Source of the DNA: Sympetrum striolatum
Taxonomy: Eukaryota; Arthropoda; Insecta; Odonata; Libellulidae
Assembly (NCBI GenBank): GCA_947579665.1
Contig: CANPUZ010000048.1
Coordinates: 868,001 to 932,000, forward strand
Length of the DNA stretch: 64,000 nt
Reading direction: 5' to 3'
Part shown: positions 32,600 to 45,279 of the stretch, in pieces
Numbering within the stretch: the first letter of the stretch is position 1
Layout of the letters: every line of letters begins with the position of its first letter
Position numbers and translations under genes: made by a program
The notes under the pieces: model-generated
The model's database searches: none
Told to the model about the DNA's origin: nothing
What the model saw: only the letters and a program-made list of their open reading frames with translations

Positions 32600-32880
32600 T
32601 TAAATAATTGAATGGGTATTGATTTTAAATGTTAATGGACTGATTGACGAGGTGAGAAGATTGGCTGTGAAAATTAATCCAGTGATTATAGTGGAATCAG
32701 AGACTCATATCGTGGAGGAGGGGCAGATTAAAATTGATGGTTATTATGTATATAGCTGTGTCTCCTGTTCAAGACACACTGGAGGTGTAATGATGTAAGT
32801 TAATGATAAAATATGTAGTGTGGTGTTTGGCAAAACAGTGGAAGCACTGAGTATTCAAGATTGGTGACAATGATGATTAG
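32600..32880 (+). pseudogene. LINE ORF2 endonuclease N-terminal remnant
   Basis: The plus frame reads VLILNVNGLIDEVRRLAVKI, then IIVESETHIVEEGQIKI-DGYYVY and RHTGGVMM before a stop. The order N-G-(L), ESETH (in place of Q/ET) and (R)TGG matches the apurinic-type endonuclease start of Jockey/CR1 LINEs, where the E of QET is catalytic. The copy is decayed. Together with 32040-32585 it is the 5' half of one element. The 3' half is absent here. Confidence 0.65.
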
Positions 32881-33375
32881 ATTGGAGTGAATTGCAACTT
32901 CACTGCCTCTCTTGACGGATCTACAAAAATAAGAAAGAAGTTTGTGGCCACTTATTGCACATTGAGCTAATTCACAGTTCTTTAGCCAATGTTTGGCAAG
33001 AGTTACTATGTTAGCTTGCAGATCAGATATGAGTACCTTCAGATTATCAGTTTTGTTACTGTGAGTGACTGAATATTCGTAATCAAGATATTAATGATAA
33101 TGGTTTATTCACAGGCAGGAATTGCCCTTTATTGAAGTAAAGATTAATTAATAAAGTACAAATGTCAGTGCAAGTCCAGTAATAAGAATTGGTCACATGC
33201 CAAAATACAAAATATTAACAGTTACAAAGATTAAAAATTATTTATATACCGCAGGTATTATTAGTCAGTTATCTTGTTGCAATCTCAGTTTTGCTATGAC
33301 CCCTTTTTAAAAAGAATTTATGGATTTGTTAAATAGATCCATGTTATTGCAAGTGCTGTTACAGGAGCACACGAT

Positions 33376-33655
33376 TCAGTTAATTGGTAAATAATATAGA
33401 TAAGTTTTAGAGAGGTAGGGAACTTCAAATAGGTTAGAATTGCGAGTGGATGTATGGGGAATTTTGAATATTTTGAGTGTTAAAATGTCAGTACAGAATA
33501 CTAAATTATTCAGGACTTCATACATAAAAAGTATACCAATATACTCTCTACGTGCTTGAAGGAAAAGCAGATTTGGTAATTTTTCACAGTGCCCCATTTC
33601 TCTTGCAATGTTAAATTTATATGACATCATCCTAAGAAATTTATTTGGCACTCTT
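33376..33655 (-). pseudogene. LINE ORF2 C-terminal remnant
   Basis: The 91-codon minus frame MPNKFLRMMSYKFNIAREMG continues to RREYIGILFMYEVLNNLVFC and RNSNLFEVPYLSKT. This is the C-terminus of Jockey-type ORF2. The same protein segment recurs in 33665-33920, so two copies of the tail lie in tandem, both on the minus strand. Confidence 0.65.
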
Positions 33656-33659
33656 TCAA

Positions 33660-34430
33660 GGTAATGGAAATATTTGTAGTAGAAAGGGTTCTATTTGCAG
33701 CTGCGGGTAGGTATACAAGGAACTTTGAGGGTTACAAGGGATGGAATTTCAGAACAGGAAATCATGTTATTTAGGACTTTATAAATGGAAAGTATACCAA
33801 TATATTCCCTTCTGGCCTGAAGGGTATGCTCGTTCAGCTGACTTAATAATGGCCAGGTTCTCTTACAATGTTGAATTTAAAAGATGTCATTCTGAGAAAT
33901 TTGTTTTGGACTGTTTCTAAAGAGTTGATATACTTATTGTAATACAGGTTCCAAACGATTGAGCAGTACACGAATTGAGACCTTACTAGAGAGGTGTACT
34001 ATATTTTATGGCAATAGATATCCCTGAACATCTTCTACCAATGAAGCCCATCATTTTATATGCTTTTGAAGTGATACTGTTAATATGCAAGTCAAAAATT
34101 ATCCTAGAGTCAAAAACAACTCCTAAATCAGAGATGTAGTTCACTATTTAAGCAGTTCTCTGATAGAAAGTAATTAGCACAGATGGTAGTTTTGATTAGT
34201 GATAACTTATAATACCACGCTTTTGTACATTGAGTTCCAGTAGGTTTTTGCAACACCATTCCCTGACCTCAATAAGACAATTTTGCAGTAGTTTGACATC
34301 ACTATTGCAGGTGACATAATGATAGAATTTAAGATCATCAGCACACAAGAGAAACTTGACCGAGTTAAGAGGATTTCTGATATCATTAATGAATAATAAA
34401 AACTGTAGAGGACCCATCAACTACTTTGAA
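33660..34430 (-). pseudogene. LINE ORF2 reverse transcriptase to C-terminus, decayed
   Basis: On the minus strand GPLQFLLFINDI and then FLLCADDLKFYHYV mark RT blocks with the active-site box as CADD (usually FADD). Farther on are ISDLGVVFDSRIIFDLHI and SLETVQNKFLRMTSFKFNI, which follow the RT in Jockey/CR1 elements. Stops and a shift near 33970 break the frame. Insert order and spacing fit one element truncated at its 5' side near 34430. Confidence 0.7.
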
Positions 34431-35369
34431 TAGCAACAGACTTTAATTTTCTGAGAATTTTTGCCACAGACAGTGTATTTGAGGAAAAGTTTATATTATT
34501 ATTTGGCCTAATCACAGGTAAATCATTGGGTATGACATCTGTGTATACCTTTGAGAAGCAGTTTGCAAATGTTTAACAACGTTGTATGGGAATGTTTGCA
34601 CGGTAGAAATGCCTTACCGTTCACTGATGTCGGGAATAGTAGCTTCGCTGTATAGTTATATTTTTTGAAGAAAATAGAGAGGCAGCATGATGGTATACCT
34701 CAAGAAGTTGATGTAAAATACGCTAAATTCATTAATGTGATGGAATGAATGAATTACAGTGATTAAAACCTTAGTGATGTTAAATAGTAACATTCTCATA
34801 TCACTTTGTGATGAAATTCACATATTTAAGCCCATATGGTATATTTGATTTAATGAATGTCCACAGCTTCGAACGATTTAATTATATACTGAACAAGAAT
34901 GATGAAATCCTTTTTCTCTGTGTATCCAACATTGATGGTTCAAGAAACTTCTACAATTCTCAAACCTGATGACCACCTCTCTACTTCATATTTTCCTTAA
35001 ACACTAAAATAACTCCCCTGTAATTGTAAGCCTTCTTATAACTTTTCACAATCAAATTTACCTGAAAAAGGAACAATTTCTCTACCTTTAATTGGTCGAG
35101 TACTTTGAATGCTATTCTTAGCTTGGTCAGAGATATATTTGATGAAACTGTACTCTGAGCAATTGGAACCTATGTCCCATAATATATACCCAATTCAGAT
35201 TTAAGTTTCCCAAAATGGGTTGTCAGGCTGAATTACTGGAATTAATTTCTCTTAAGAAAAAGGTCTTCAATGTGTTCTACTGATAATCTTAAATCATTAT
35301 TGTTACTCTTCCCTCACAGTGCCATTAACAGTTTTGTTTAACATGTCACTTATGACTAGCTAATTCCCC

Positions 35370-35960
35370 TCAAATCGAAATTATAGCTATGTCAACCGAT
35401 ATAAGTATTAACTACATATATTGTCCTCTAGTCACCATCTCAAAAATACTAAAACTCTTTGAAAAACTTGTTTATAATATCATTCATCTCCAACTCGGAA
35501 AGATTATTTTACCACAGCATGGATTCATGAAAGGGCAACCAACTCTTACCTATTTATTTCTTTATAATACTATTCTACAAGCATTTGACACCAAGAACCA
35601 AATTGATGCAAGATATATTGATAGTTCAAAAGCCTTTAATAAAGTAAATCACATAATTTTCATAAGATTGAAGGCTATAGACTAACATTTTGGATTTATT
35701 TCATGGATTAGAGGCTATTTAAATTAAAGATTTATTAGAGTTAGAACACATTATTCCAATCCCTATTATCAGATTGAAAAACATTTAGAATATGTTCAGA
35801 GGAGATTTTTAAAACATTTGTTCTATAAATGACTTTTCCGCAAAGAAGATTGTTCATGTACCCTCATACTTTCCCAATTACAAATGAACTCTCTTGAAAC
35901 CAGACAGGAGGTTGACTGACCGTTTTTAAAAAAATATTTTATTAGTCCAAAAAGCCATCC
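35370..35960 (+). pseudogene. LINE ORF2 reverse transcriptase remnant, plus strand, internally deleted
   Basis: The plus frame at 35389-35685 includes TISKILKLFEKLVYNIIHLQ, HGFMKGQPTLTYL and YIDSSKAFNKVNH. These correspond to RT blocks 1-3 (-SKI-EKLV---, QHGF--G-ST, D-SKAFD-V-H). At 35765 it jumps to KHLEYVQRRFLKHLFYK, a post-RT motif, so the active-site region is deleted. The same LINE group as the minus-strand copy at 33.4-34.4 kb, in the opposite orientation. Confidence 0.7.
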
Positions 35961-36012
35961 AGGCGTAGCAAAGGACCTTCTCAAAAATAAACTTTGGTAT
36001 ACACAAGTACCT

Positions 36013-36034
36013 CATATATATATATATATATATA
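36013..36034. repeat. (TA)n microsatellite
   Basis: About ten uninterrupted AT units just past the LINE remnant. Confidence 0.9.
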
Positions 36035-36039
36035 GATTT

Positions 36040-38085
36040 ATGACAGTCATAATACCTTCTGCTCATAAGATAGGCTTAAAGTGTTCTGTGATTTTAGCCC
36101 CAGCCAAAATCCTCATTACCTTTTTTCTGAATCTACAGTATTTTGTGCTTCATCTCAACCAATGAGAGGGCAAACGAGTAGACTAATGAAGAATGAAACA
36201 AGACGTGTAAAAGCAGATGTAAATATCGATGATATGTATGAAATTTTAGTTAACTGAGATTTGTTGTTGTCCTTTGTTGATTTCTTACTAAAGTTTTGAA
36301 AGAAATCTCACAGGGAAGATATTTATAATTGCATTAGTTACTTTGTATGGTCTTAAATGGTTGAATTTAACAGACATTGCTTGCAGAAGATTTTCCAGTG
36401 CCCAAATTCGAGCACAAGGATACTTATGGTAATAAAATATCGATATCTAATATACTATCAGCCCTACAGTGAATCCCTACATTTCATAATTTTATTAACT
36501 GGAAGTCGGTGCGTGATTTTCAGAACTTAGTATCAGTGAAAGAAGTAGAAAATTAGTAAGTACACAGTACCTTCGATACACTCACTGACTGATTTCTTGG
36601 AGGTTAGATTTCCACGAATTCCTTAGGTGCTTCATAAAGTTATTGTTGGAACTGTTGCTGTCTTCAAATCAGTTTACTATTGGTCAGCTAGTAAGACCTC
36701 GATTCGTATAAACGGATAGGTATCTTTTATTTTTTAATATTTGCTACAAAAGCAAAATCCTCTCGTATCCTTGTGAACGGAAGTACTGCAACTTTCGACT
36801 GTAGCGCTTTTCTATACGTAATTAATACTTGTAATTAGTTTCTCCTGGATTAACTACACTCTACGAATATTATTCAATTACCTTGGCCTTTCATATATTG
36901 CTGAATATATGATTTTAATGGAATCCAATGGTAAAATTGTGGGTATTTTTCTAGTTTCACGGTGTTTGGGAGAAATTCTATATCTCCTTTACTACTGAAG
37001 ATACACATACCATTCTTACACCATATTATAGAGGAAGGGTTGCAGTTTATATATATGATAGCAATCTCTTCTAAGTGCTGCCATTTCGGAGAAAATTCTA
37101 TACAAAAACGACAAATTTTCGACGTTTTTCGTCTGCTACTAGAAAATTACCAAATTGTGTTTTAAAATGAACAAAAATTATACCATCCACGTCAGTTAAA
37201 AGTTAATCATTATACGTTTCAAATTAGAAAATTCTATCGCATGAAATCCTATCACTAGGTTTAAAGTATTTCTCTATTATTTATAGTTTTCTTCAAGCGG
37301 GGTCATTATTTTTCCATAGTCGAGTCTCGCACGGGGAAACAGTAACGTATGTAACGGATGTTAAGCGTTCCACAACACTTTACCTAATGAATTATTGATG
37401 GTCATTTACATTTATTATCAAAAGATTAAAACGTTCATTTTATTCCACGTCCTTGGACAGATGCACGCTCCAAGAAACGTAGTACATACGTGCATCCATA
37501 TGTGCTATGGCGTACATCATTTTGCATCTAAAAGCGAGAATCGCATTCATTTTATGCGATCGCATGACTTATTGCGGCTTTATTTTACATTCTGCTAATT
37601 ACGGGCAGTCAATTAACTCATTTGCCTTGATGATATTGTTAAATATGCACACACTGCCACAGTTCGTCTGCTAACCGACCGACTCCTATCCCTACCCACT
37701 CTTTTTCACTAACGGTAGAATACTCCGGATTCTGTGGAAAGATGTCGTTCGCAACTTCAAAACGTGTCCAAATTCGAGTAGGTTACTTCGATATAACGCA
37801 AAATAGAGGCCAGATAAATAGAATAATTTCGAAAACATCTTTCGCCTGCTTTCGCGTCGATTGAAGCTGGAAAAAATGGAATTTTCGCTCAGGATATATT
37901 TTACACATTAAGATTCTATACGATATTCTTGGATGTTTTAACAGGCAAGCGAGAAAATGAGGGTTTTTCGATAATAAAACCTTTTTTCTTAAATATCGCT
38001 CCCCGATTGATTCGGAAAGAAGCAAAAATGTCGTTCCATACGCACTAGACGAATCTTAATACATTCCATTCAAGCAGGTTCCACG
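36040..38085. other. AT-rich stretch, nothing recognised
   Basis: No exon, terminal repeat or RNA motif is supported. The short open frames at 36962, 37395 and 37783 carry no recognised domain. Confidence 0.4.
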
Positions 38086-38089
38086 CACA

Positions 38090-39010
38090 AAAAGGAAAAA
38101 GAATGGATTGAAAATACTCTTAAAATTCGCTTCAATTAAATCGTCTGGCATCGAACCCGGGTCTTACTGGCAAACTTACAATGCACCACAATAGAAGATC
38201 ACCATCTCTAACTCTGTGTGAAAATTCAAGCAGAAAAATTTGCTGCAAATATCTCAAACGACTCTATCCCAACTTTTCACGAATGTCAATGGCTCTCTGG
38301 ATTCGAACCAAGGATGATCTTGGAAATCTAAATCATGTTTCTGAAAGTAATTTATGGTCTCTATCTATATGCCGAATTTCAAGTTTTTATATTATTGGGA
38401 AAGGTTTCAAAATAATTCCTAAAAATCGGATCAACTTCTGATTGCAGAGACACCTGGTGTTGAACCCAGAACACATTGTAAGCTGTAAATGCACAATTTG
38501 ATTTATAAAGACTTGCTCTTGTATCATGCAAAGTTTGAAGTCGATAGCATGCCGGGAAGTACCTAAATTATGTTTCCGTTATCTCCGTAAGAAATGCATT
38601 GAGAAGTGAAAATGGCCCTCTGGGATCGAACCAAGGACCATCAGCGAGTAATTAAAATTGTATTATTAAATATTTTTATAATCTCTAACTCCATGTCGAA
38701 TTTCAAGTTTCGATGCCATCGGGAAGAGGTCGAAAAAAAAATCATAAAAATCGCCACAGTGCATTTTAAACGGCAGATTTTTGCCCCGACCTAGCATCGA
38801 ACCATGGAGAATATTCGAAGATGTCTTTTTGATTTTCGTTAGATATGCATGGCTTCTAGCGATCCCTCGAATTTCAATTCTCTACTTTTCCGGGAATTGC
38901 CACAAAAAAAAATTTCGAAAATCCCGACCATGTATCCTTATGGAGAAAATCGCGACTTTGGGATCTTCTGGAATCGAACCCATGACACCGAGGTTCAAAG
39001 TCGGCCTTTT
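38090..39010 (-). repeat. tandem array T1 of tRNA T-arm-like monomers (six units)
   Basis: Six B-box/T-arm-like sites in minus sense lie at about 38148, 38299, 38457, 38622, 38793 and 38970, spaced 151, 158, 165, 171 and 177 bp. Examples on the plus strand are GGCATCGAACCCGG, GGATTCGAACC, GGGATCGAACC and GGAATCGAACCC. Between sites each monomer carries a related block of the form GAATTTCAAGTTT, then TCGGGAAG and TAAAAATCG. The unit order and spacing match, inverted, the array at 48830-49998. No coding potential. Confidence 0.75.
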
Positions 39011-39109
39011 CCTGGAGGTTACACGTTATGGCCAATACGTCGTACAATTCTCAAGTCTATATACAATGAATATCCGGAGAAACGTCTGTATACAATAGAT
39101 AGTTGACTA

Positions 39110-40525
39110 TCACCATCTGTGTGACAGGAAAGTAAGTTTAATAGTTAGGAGGGTAGCTACAATCTTTTTTGTGAAATTTTGTCTTTTGAATTTTAAACGT
39201 TTCTTTTAAATAATCTGTGGAGTCGCCACGTTCACACCGTCAATTTATTTGTTTGCGGTCGAGCTGTGACTTATGTGCGATTCGAAGTGTTTCTTCGCGA
39301 TTTCCACTAAGTGAGTGTGTGAGCACATTTTATCGATCGTCTAATCTTAGTTGCGTTAATTTCACGTTTTCTTGCGTTCAGACAATCACGCCTACTTCCA
39401 TTATGCCTCGGCATTGCCGGAGTGAAGAAGATGGAATATGTACTATTCGCGTGAAAGTCGAAATGATAAAAAACATATGAAAATTAGATTATTTAGTCAT
39501 TTCTACAGCATTTTCATTTCGTTTGCGCACCTAACGCCATTCCAAGAAATGTTACTGCTTTTGATGAAGGATTGATGCATTGACGAAATGCATTTGTTAA
39601 ATCAGGTGCACGACCACGCGAGTGTAACGTCGCTAACATTCTGCAAGCATGTTGTTTGCGCAAATTTCAAGTCGGCATCATATCGAGAGGGTCCTCAAAA
39701 GTAGAAAAAGTATTGAAAATATTCTTAAAATTTATCCGTCATGCTTTTATAAAGATGTATAGCATCGAATCCAGATGATCGGGCGTTACCGTGTAGAAAG
39801 CCATTCAGATAATGAAGAAAAACAGTGTAAATTTAAGCATTAGTTTTCAATCTTTCACTGCCCAGGCAAAATCCGAAAAACCTGCTGCGGCCTTAAACAT
39901 TTTAGGTTGTCGCACTGCTATTTAGCAGCCAGGATCCGATCTCCCCGAAAAATGATGCTCTTATCAATCGCCCTCTCTCACCCCTCAAAAAAGAAACTAG
40001 ATACTCCTGGCAACCGCTGATCCATAACATCCAACGTCGCCGATGTTACCAGAAAACTTGGCCTAGAAAGAAAGAGCAGGGCCACGTTTTATGAGCTTTC
40101 ATTTTTCGCGAAAACTATAATCGAAATGTTTATGTCCTTGGAAATGTTTAGCGAAGTAATGCACTGCTGTAAACCAGAGCAGTTCCTCGAAGGTTTTTCG
40201 GAAAAAAATATTTTCTGAAAAATTGCGCAAATAGCTCCGGAATTGAGTTATTTCGAAGGAAAATGTTGTTTTACTTCACATTCTGTAACGATTTCTTGGA
40301 TTTTATTGAGTATAAACGAGGAAAAGATTGTTTACCAAAAAAAAATACTTGGAAATGGTTAAATTCGCTCCGTATTCGATTTCTTAACAGGGAAAATGTT
40401 GTTTTAATTTACATTCTGTGAGAATGTCTTCTGCGATTTATGGCTCATAATTTGAGCTAGATAGAATATGCCGGGCTAAAATACGTTTAAAAACAATTAA
40501 AAAAGGGAAGAGTCGTAGTTAAGTA
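39110..40525. other. mixed repeat sequence; array flank copy and a short frame
   Basis: At 39660-39730 an array edge (TCATATCGAGAGGGTCCTCA then AAAGTAGAAAAAG) recurs without a clear T-arm unit. An open frame at 39217-39480 has no recognised domain. 39840-39945 is a copy of the repeat also at 45.5 and 52.8 kb. Confidence 0.4.
39840..39945 (+). repeat. dispersed repeat R4, partial copy
   Basis: Shares TTTCAATCTTTCACTG and the TTAAACATTTTAGGTTG-CGCACTG and TTTAGCAGCC blocks with 52825-52905, and with 45480-45540. Confidence 0.65.
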
Positions 40526-40529
40526 CGAG

Positions 40530-42290
40530 TAAAATGTAGCTTGCATACTGCAAGCAGATCGACAACGATAATTTTATATCGGCAATACATCGGGACGGGC
40601 AGTCAAAAGAAAAAAAGGATTAAATTATTCTAAAATTCGCTGCAATTAATCGTCGGGCATCGAACCCGGGTCTTTCTGTTCGACTTACTATGCAGCACAA
40701 CAGAATAACACCACTACGTGTGAAAATTCAAGCAGAAATATTGGCTGCAACTACCTGAAACGATGTCCTACTTTTCCCATGTATTCCATGTAACCCAGGA
40801 ACAGTACGGTCTTATCTAAATTCTTTTCAAAACCCTACGCTAAATATACATCTTCCACGTAAGCAAAAACTTCCTTTTGTTTAGATGAGTACACCAAAAA
40901 ATATAATGAAAAACTACCTCGATGTATTTTAAAGGGCACCCAGCATCGAACCCGGGATTTTTCCCGTAAAAGTCATGTATGTTTTCGATAGAACATTACC
41001 ATATATGTAGGCTCCTAGAGTTTCGATTCTCTACCTATCCGGGAAGTATTTTATTTTTTTTAAACCCGAAAATCAAAGCAATGCTATTAAAGGTGAAAAA
41101 TAGGGACTTTGGGAATCGAACCCATGACGCTGAGGTTCAAATTCGCGTTATTTCTGGCGGTTGAAGGTAATGAATAATGCGTCGTAAAAATTTCAAGTCA
41201 ATGACACCTTCGGTTTGGCCTGTGAATTACAGTCCTCTCTATCTATCAGTATACATGAATGAATTTGGAGAAGCATCTATATATACTAGATATTCGAGTA
41301 AAGTGTTGCATGCATGTTGATGACAGGGTCGACATCATATCGAGAGGGTCATCAAAAGTAGAAAAAGGATTCTTAAAATTCGCCGCAATTCCATCGTCCG
41401 GCATCGAACCCGGGTCTTACTGATGTTACTTACTATGGAGCACAACACAAGATCACCAACTCTAACTATATGTGAAAATTCAAGCAGAAATATTGGGTGC
41501 AACTGCCTCAAACCAAATTTTCCCTTATATTCCTTACGAGTAAAATGTTGCTTGCATACAGAATGTATTTATTACTTTATTCACTTGCCAAGTTTTGAGT
41601 TTCAATGTTATCGAGAAGGGCTAAAAAAAATATTAAAAATCGTCGCAATTCGTAATTTTTAGACGCCTGGTGTCGAACCCAGGACCTTTCGGAAGATGCT
41701 AATAGGCATAATTAGGACCTGATCTTAATTAATGCCAAGTTAGAAGTCCATATCATACAGGGAAGGTCCTGAATAAAACTCCATTATCCCCTGCTGAAAT
41801 GCATAGGGTAATGTTTGAAGGCTTTCTGGGATCGAACCAAGGACAATCGATGAAATCTAAGACACGTTTTCGAAATGAACCCATTATGTCTATCTATATG
41901 CCGAATTTCGAGTTTTAACATTATTGGGAAGAGGTTCAAAATAATTCTTAAAAATCGGACCAGTTACCGATTGCAGAGACGCCTGGTGACGAACCCATGA
42001 CCTACAGGCAGCTGTGAACATACAATATGACTTGTCTTGACTTGATCTCATTTAATGCAAAGTATGAAGTCAATAACTTGCCGAGAAGTACGTTAAATTT
42101 GCTTCCGTTATCTCCATAAGAAATGCATTGAAGGATGTAATAGCCCTCTGGGATCGAACCATGGACCATCAGCGAATTGCTAAAATTCGATTATAGAATT
42201 ATTTATGATATCTATCCACGTTCCAAGTTTCCAAGTCATCGGGAAGTATTTAAAAAAAAAATCTTAAAAATCGCAATGTAAATTAAACGG
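40530..42290 (-). repeat. tandem array T2 of tRNA T-arm-like monomers (eight units)
   Basis: T-arm-like sites in minus sense lie near 40657, 40942, 41112, 41400, 41670, 41829, 41988 and 42150. The later ones are spaced about 160 bp. Site types alternate between GCATCGAACCCGGG, GGTGTCGAACCCAGG and GGGATCGAACCA-GG. The low-coordinate edge carries the hairpin block GCTTGCATACTGCAAGC (40544-40560) preceded by GTACGAGTAAAATG, the same edge as in the 48.8-50.0 kb array. Gaps of 270-290 bp suggest lost or internally deleted units. Confidence 0.75.
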
Positions 42291-42474
42291 GAGAATATTA
42301 GCATCGTAGATGCAAGGTCAGGGCAATTCAGAAAAAATTCTTTCCCTTTTTGCTTCGCTTGCGATCTTCTCAATTCGTGCATCGCATTAATTCAATGCAT
42401 CTTATCGTAATGATAGATGCCCTCGGTTGGAAGAATTGCTGGGAAAGCCTCAGTTGAGCGGCCACAATGGTTAG

Positions 42475-43186
42475 TTATCGGTGGGGGGTAGAACCAGCGG
42501 TTCGGAACTCGTTAAGCAGGGAAAGTATTTCTAATTGTTCCGAGAAGTTGAGAGGATGGCCTTTGTCACAAAGATGCAGGATATCGGCAGCAAGGATGGA
42601 TTCTAGGAGATGTTTTGCGAAACGGGTCTTCTTTGAATTACTAGCAAAGGAACTTTGATGCTCTTTTGTTCTGAAGGAGAAAGAGCATCGCACTCAAGTC
42701 TGTATAGTCTGTGCTTTTGAATGACGTTCGAGCATGTCTTTACCATTGCAAAATATTCTTCCCAAATTCAAGGAGGATTTAAAAGAAGTTCTGATAGTGT
42801 TTTTGGGGAAACGATTGGCAATGCTTTGGGAAATATTATTGATGAAGGTTATTTTACACCATTCACCATCGCCATTGGGAGCATTGAGTGTTTTATTAAT
42901 GGCTAAATTTCTAACGTTTACGAGTCAAAAGTTTGTCGATGAGAGAACCGTCGTTGGAAGCGATCGATTTAATTGTTTGGAATTAAACAAGAAATAATTC
43001 TGGTCAGTACACCATTTGGTAAGAAATGTCACTTTTTAGCAGGGGATACAGTCCGGCACTGTTTAATAAATTGTCCAAAATGTTTAAAGATTTGTTTGAT
43101 TTGTATAACTTGTACCTGAAGACGACGGTCCTCCGTTGAAACAATGAAACTGTTGAACAATTAAAACATTTTTGTGGAAAAAGCAC
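42475..43186 (-). pseudogene. Penelope-like retroelement remnant (C-terminal region with GIY-YIG trace)
   Basis: Minus frames give YKSNKSLNILDNLLNSAG (43004-43186), then IRTSFKSSLNLGRIFCNGKD (about 42740-42800). After a frame change comes LYRLECDA, a match to the GIY part of the GIY-YIG endonuclease (G-Y-L-C--C). It is followed by SSFASNSKKTRFAKHLLES and LHLCDKGHPLNFSEQLEIL. This order (fingers of RT end, GIY, AKHLL, LH-C-KG--LN--E-LEI) is that of EN-bearing Penelope-like elements. The YIG and catalytic Arg region is deleted, and several frameshifts are present. Family assignment is from motif memory, not a search. Confidence 0.6.
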
Positions 43187-43189
43187 AAA

Positions 43190-45040
43190 TTATCTCCTTC
43201 ATTTTGCAAGATAGTGATGGCTAAGAGATGAGAAAAAAGGAACGTGGAAAAAAACAATGAAATACAGTACCGATATGCACTTGCATGCGATACTTAAATA
43301 AGAATCAGTGCAAGATGGTAATTAAAATCTTAACATCTTTCGCATTTATCATCGTACGAGAGATCAACAATCACCTTCGTCGTTAGGGAGTTGTTTATGC
43401 CCGCGAAATCACACGAATCTTTCGTACTTTTCGTCTGAATTCTCGAAACTTCGACTCGAATGCGATATTCCACGACCGAAATAAGAATCTTCATTCAATT
43501 TCCTATCTTTTGGTGTTCGTCTCGATTTCATTATCTCCGATTTAATTCTTCAAAAGAAAAAGTGTCTGCAGTCGACCCAAACGAAGGATTTGCTCAGAGA
43601 ATGCTAAGCGGTGTCAACATTTATTAAGCATGTACTGAGCGAGGACAACACGTTATAGATTTGAAAAAACAAAACGGATGTTGACATATAACAACGAAAA
43701 TCTCGCATACCAGAGGAATTAACTTATAAAACACGTTTCCATGACAGGCGATGAACAACGAAAGGAAAACACACTCGCGCCTATTACTAAAGTTCCCCTG
43801 AAATTTTCAATGTTTCGATCGAAATACAAGTAAACCTACACGAATTGTGATTCGTTTTCAAAATCTCGACGAGATCGTTCCGAATGCTGAACGTAAGTCT
43901 AATTTAAGTCACCAATTCACTAAGAAAACGACAAAACCAATAATTTCCGCGAACCTATTAATTTTGCTGGCTCTCTTTTGCTTCAAGTTCGAGTAAATCT
44001 AGTCAAATTTGGACTATTGTTAACGTCACATTCCCGTATATTGAACAAAAAATACAATTTATTTAGAAACATACGAAAATCCAGTGGAATTTGCAGACTT
44101 GTCGACGATCAGAACTATATGCTTCTAATTATTGCGTAAAATTCTCATTCTTTCGAGTAGATTGCGAAAAAGATGGCGAAATTCGAGCACCGAAGTTTTC
44201 TTTCTTTTCCGCCGATATGCCGGTGTAGAGAGTCCAACTTCAAGACTACCTCAGAACATTAATGAACGAAATGTTCATTTCTTCGCGGAGTTTACGAAGG
44301 TTTGGCAGGTTTCTTCCCGAATTGCTAAAATAAATGAACTTTTAGATCGATATTTGGATACGTCTCCAGGATACCTTCACGAAGAGTGCAAATTCCACTT
44401 GGTCGATGTAATTAAGAGAAATAGAGCAAAAAAAACGAATATTTTGGCCAAAAAGCCCAGCTTTCCTCCATGTCTTCGTAACTTTATGAAGAAATTGTGA
44501 AAGATCTCAATAACATCTACAGAACGAGTCGAATTTCAAATCGCTTTGCTTGAATTTTAACCTGAACTGGGACTAAAAACCAAACAAAATCGCTAAAATG
44601 GCCAGTTTTCGCCTATTTCTTTGAATGATGCTAGAAAAATGTAATTTTCTAGCAATATGTATCCATCGTACAATCTGAAATCGAATTCTTCGTGTAAACG
44701 AATGTAAACTCTGATATTTAAATTGCAGAAACAATATTGAGGCCATTTCGGAGTTTTTCTTTATCAATTCCCAGATAAACATTTCGTTAGCGGTGATCAC
44801 GAAGACATATGCGAAAGCGTACATCACTAATCTTAAAGGCATGTAAAAATTCAGCATGCGTATGTTTGTGGCCCCAAAACTCGAAACATTCCCGGTGGAA
44901 TGACATGAAATTTCAACACAACGTTGAATTCAATTACAAGAGTGTTTCTGTCGTGAAAAATGTTGACATTAAATCCTCGGTTCGATCCCAGACGAGTCGA
45001 AGCATTTCCATGTAATATATGCGTAGAGTTCGTTTTTACC
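43190..45040. other. mixed repetitive sequence, no supported gene
   Basis: A 122-codon plus frame at 44132-44500 lacks an ATG start and a recognised domain. Parts of this stretch resemble blocks near 47920-48060 and 48350 (TTCGTCTCGATTTC, TTTCTAGCA), so they belong to dispersed repeats. A lone T-arm-like GGTTCGATCCC lies at 44979-44989 (plus). Confidence 0.4.
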
Positions 45041-45230
45041 GCTGCAAGCTGCGTTTCCTTTGCAAAATTAAATTAACAAGAATGGTCGTACGAAATTGAG
45101 AAAAGCGCCAAAAGAAAGGAAAATAAATGAAGAATCGTATTTTGGTCGTGTGTTATTGTTTTCGAATTGAATTGTCGAGATTTCACACGAAATTTACGAA
45201 ACTTCTGTAAAATCTGAGGGTGGAAACAAC
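45040..45230 (+). repeat. dispersed repeat R5 (also at 20390 and 58070)
   Basis: Block TTTGCAAAATTAAATTA, then AAAGCGCCAAAAGAAAGGA and ATTTTGGTCGTG. Related blocks occur at 58080-58170 (TTTTGCAAAATTAATTAG, CCAAAAGAAGGAGAATAAA, ATTTTGGTCGCG) and 20400-20500. Confidence 0.6.
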
Positions 45231-45279
45231 CGGTCACCTTGACGACAGATTCCATTGTTGGATCCGAGTTCCTTCATAT

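Noticed and set aside
38090..42290. CRISPR-like array
   Set aside because: Repeats are about 160 bp, diverged and without unique short spacers, and the sequence is from an animal genome.
44132..44500. 122-codon plus open frame
   Set aside because: It has no ATG start and overlaps sequence related to repeats near 48 kb.
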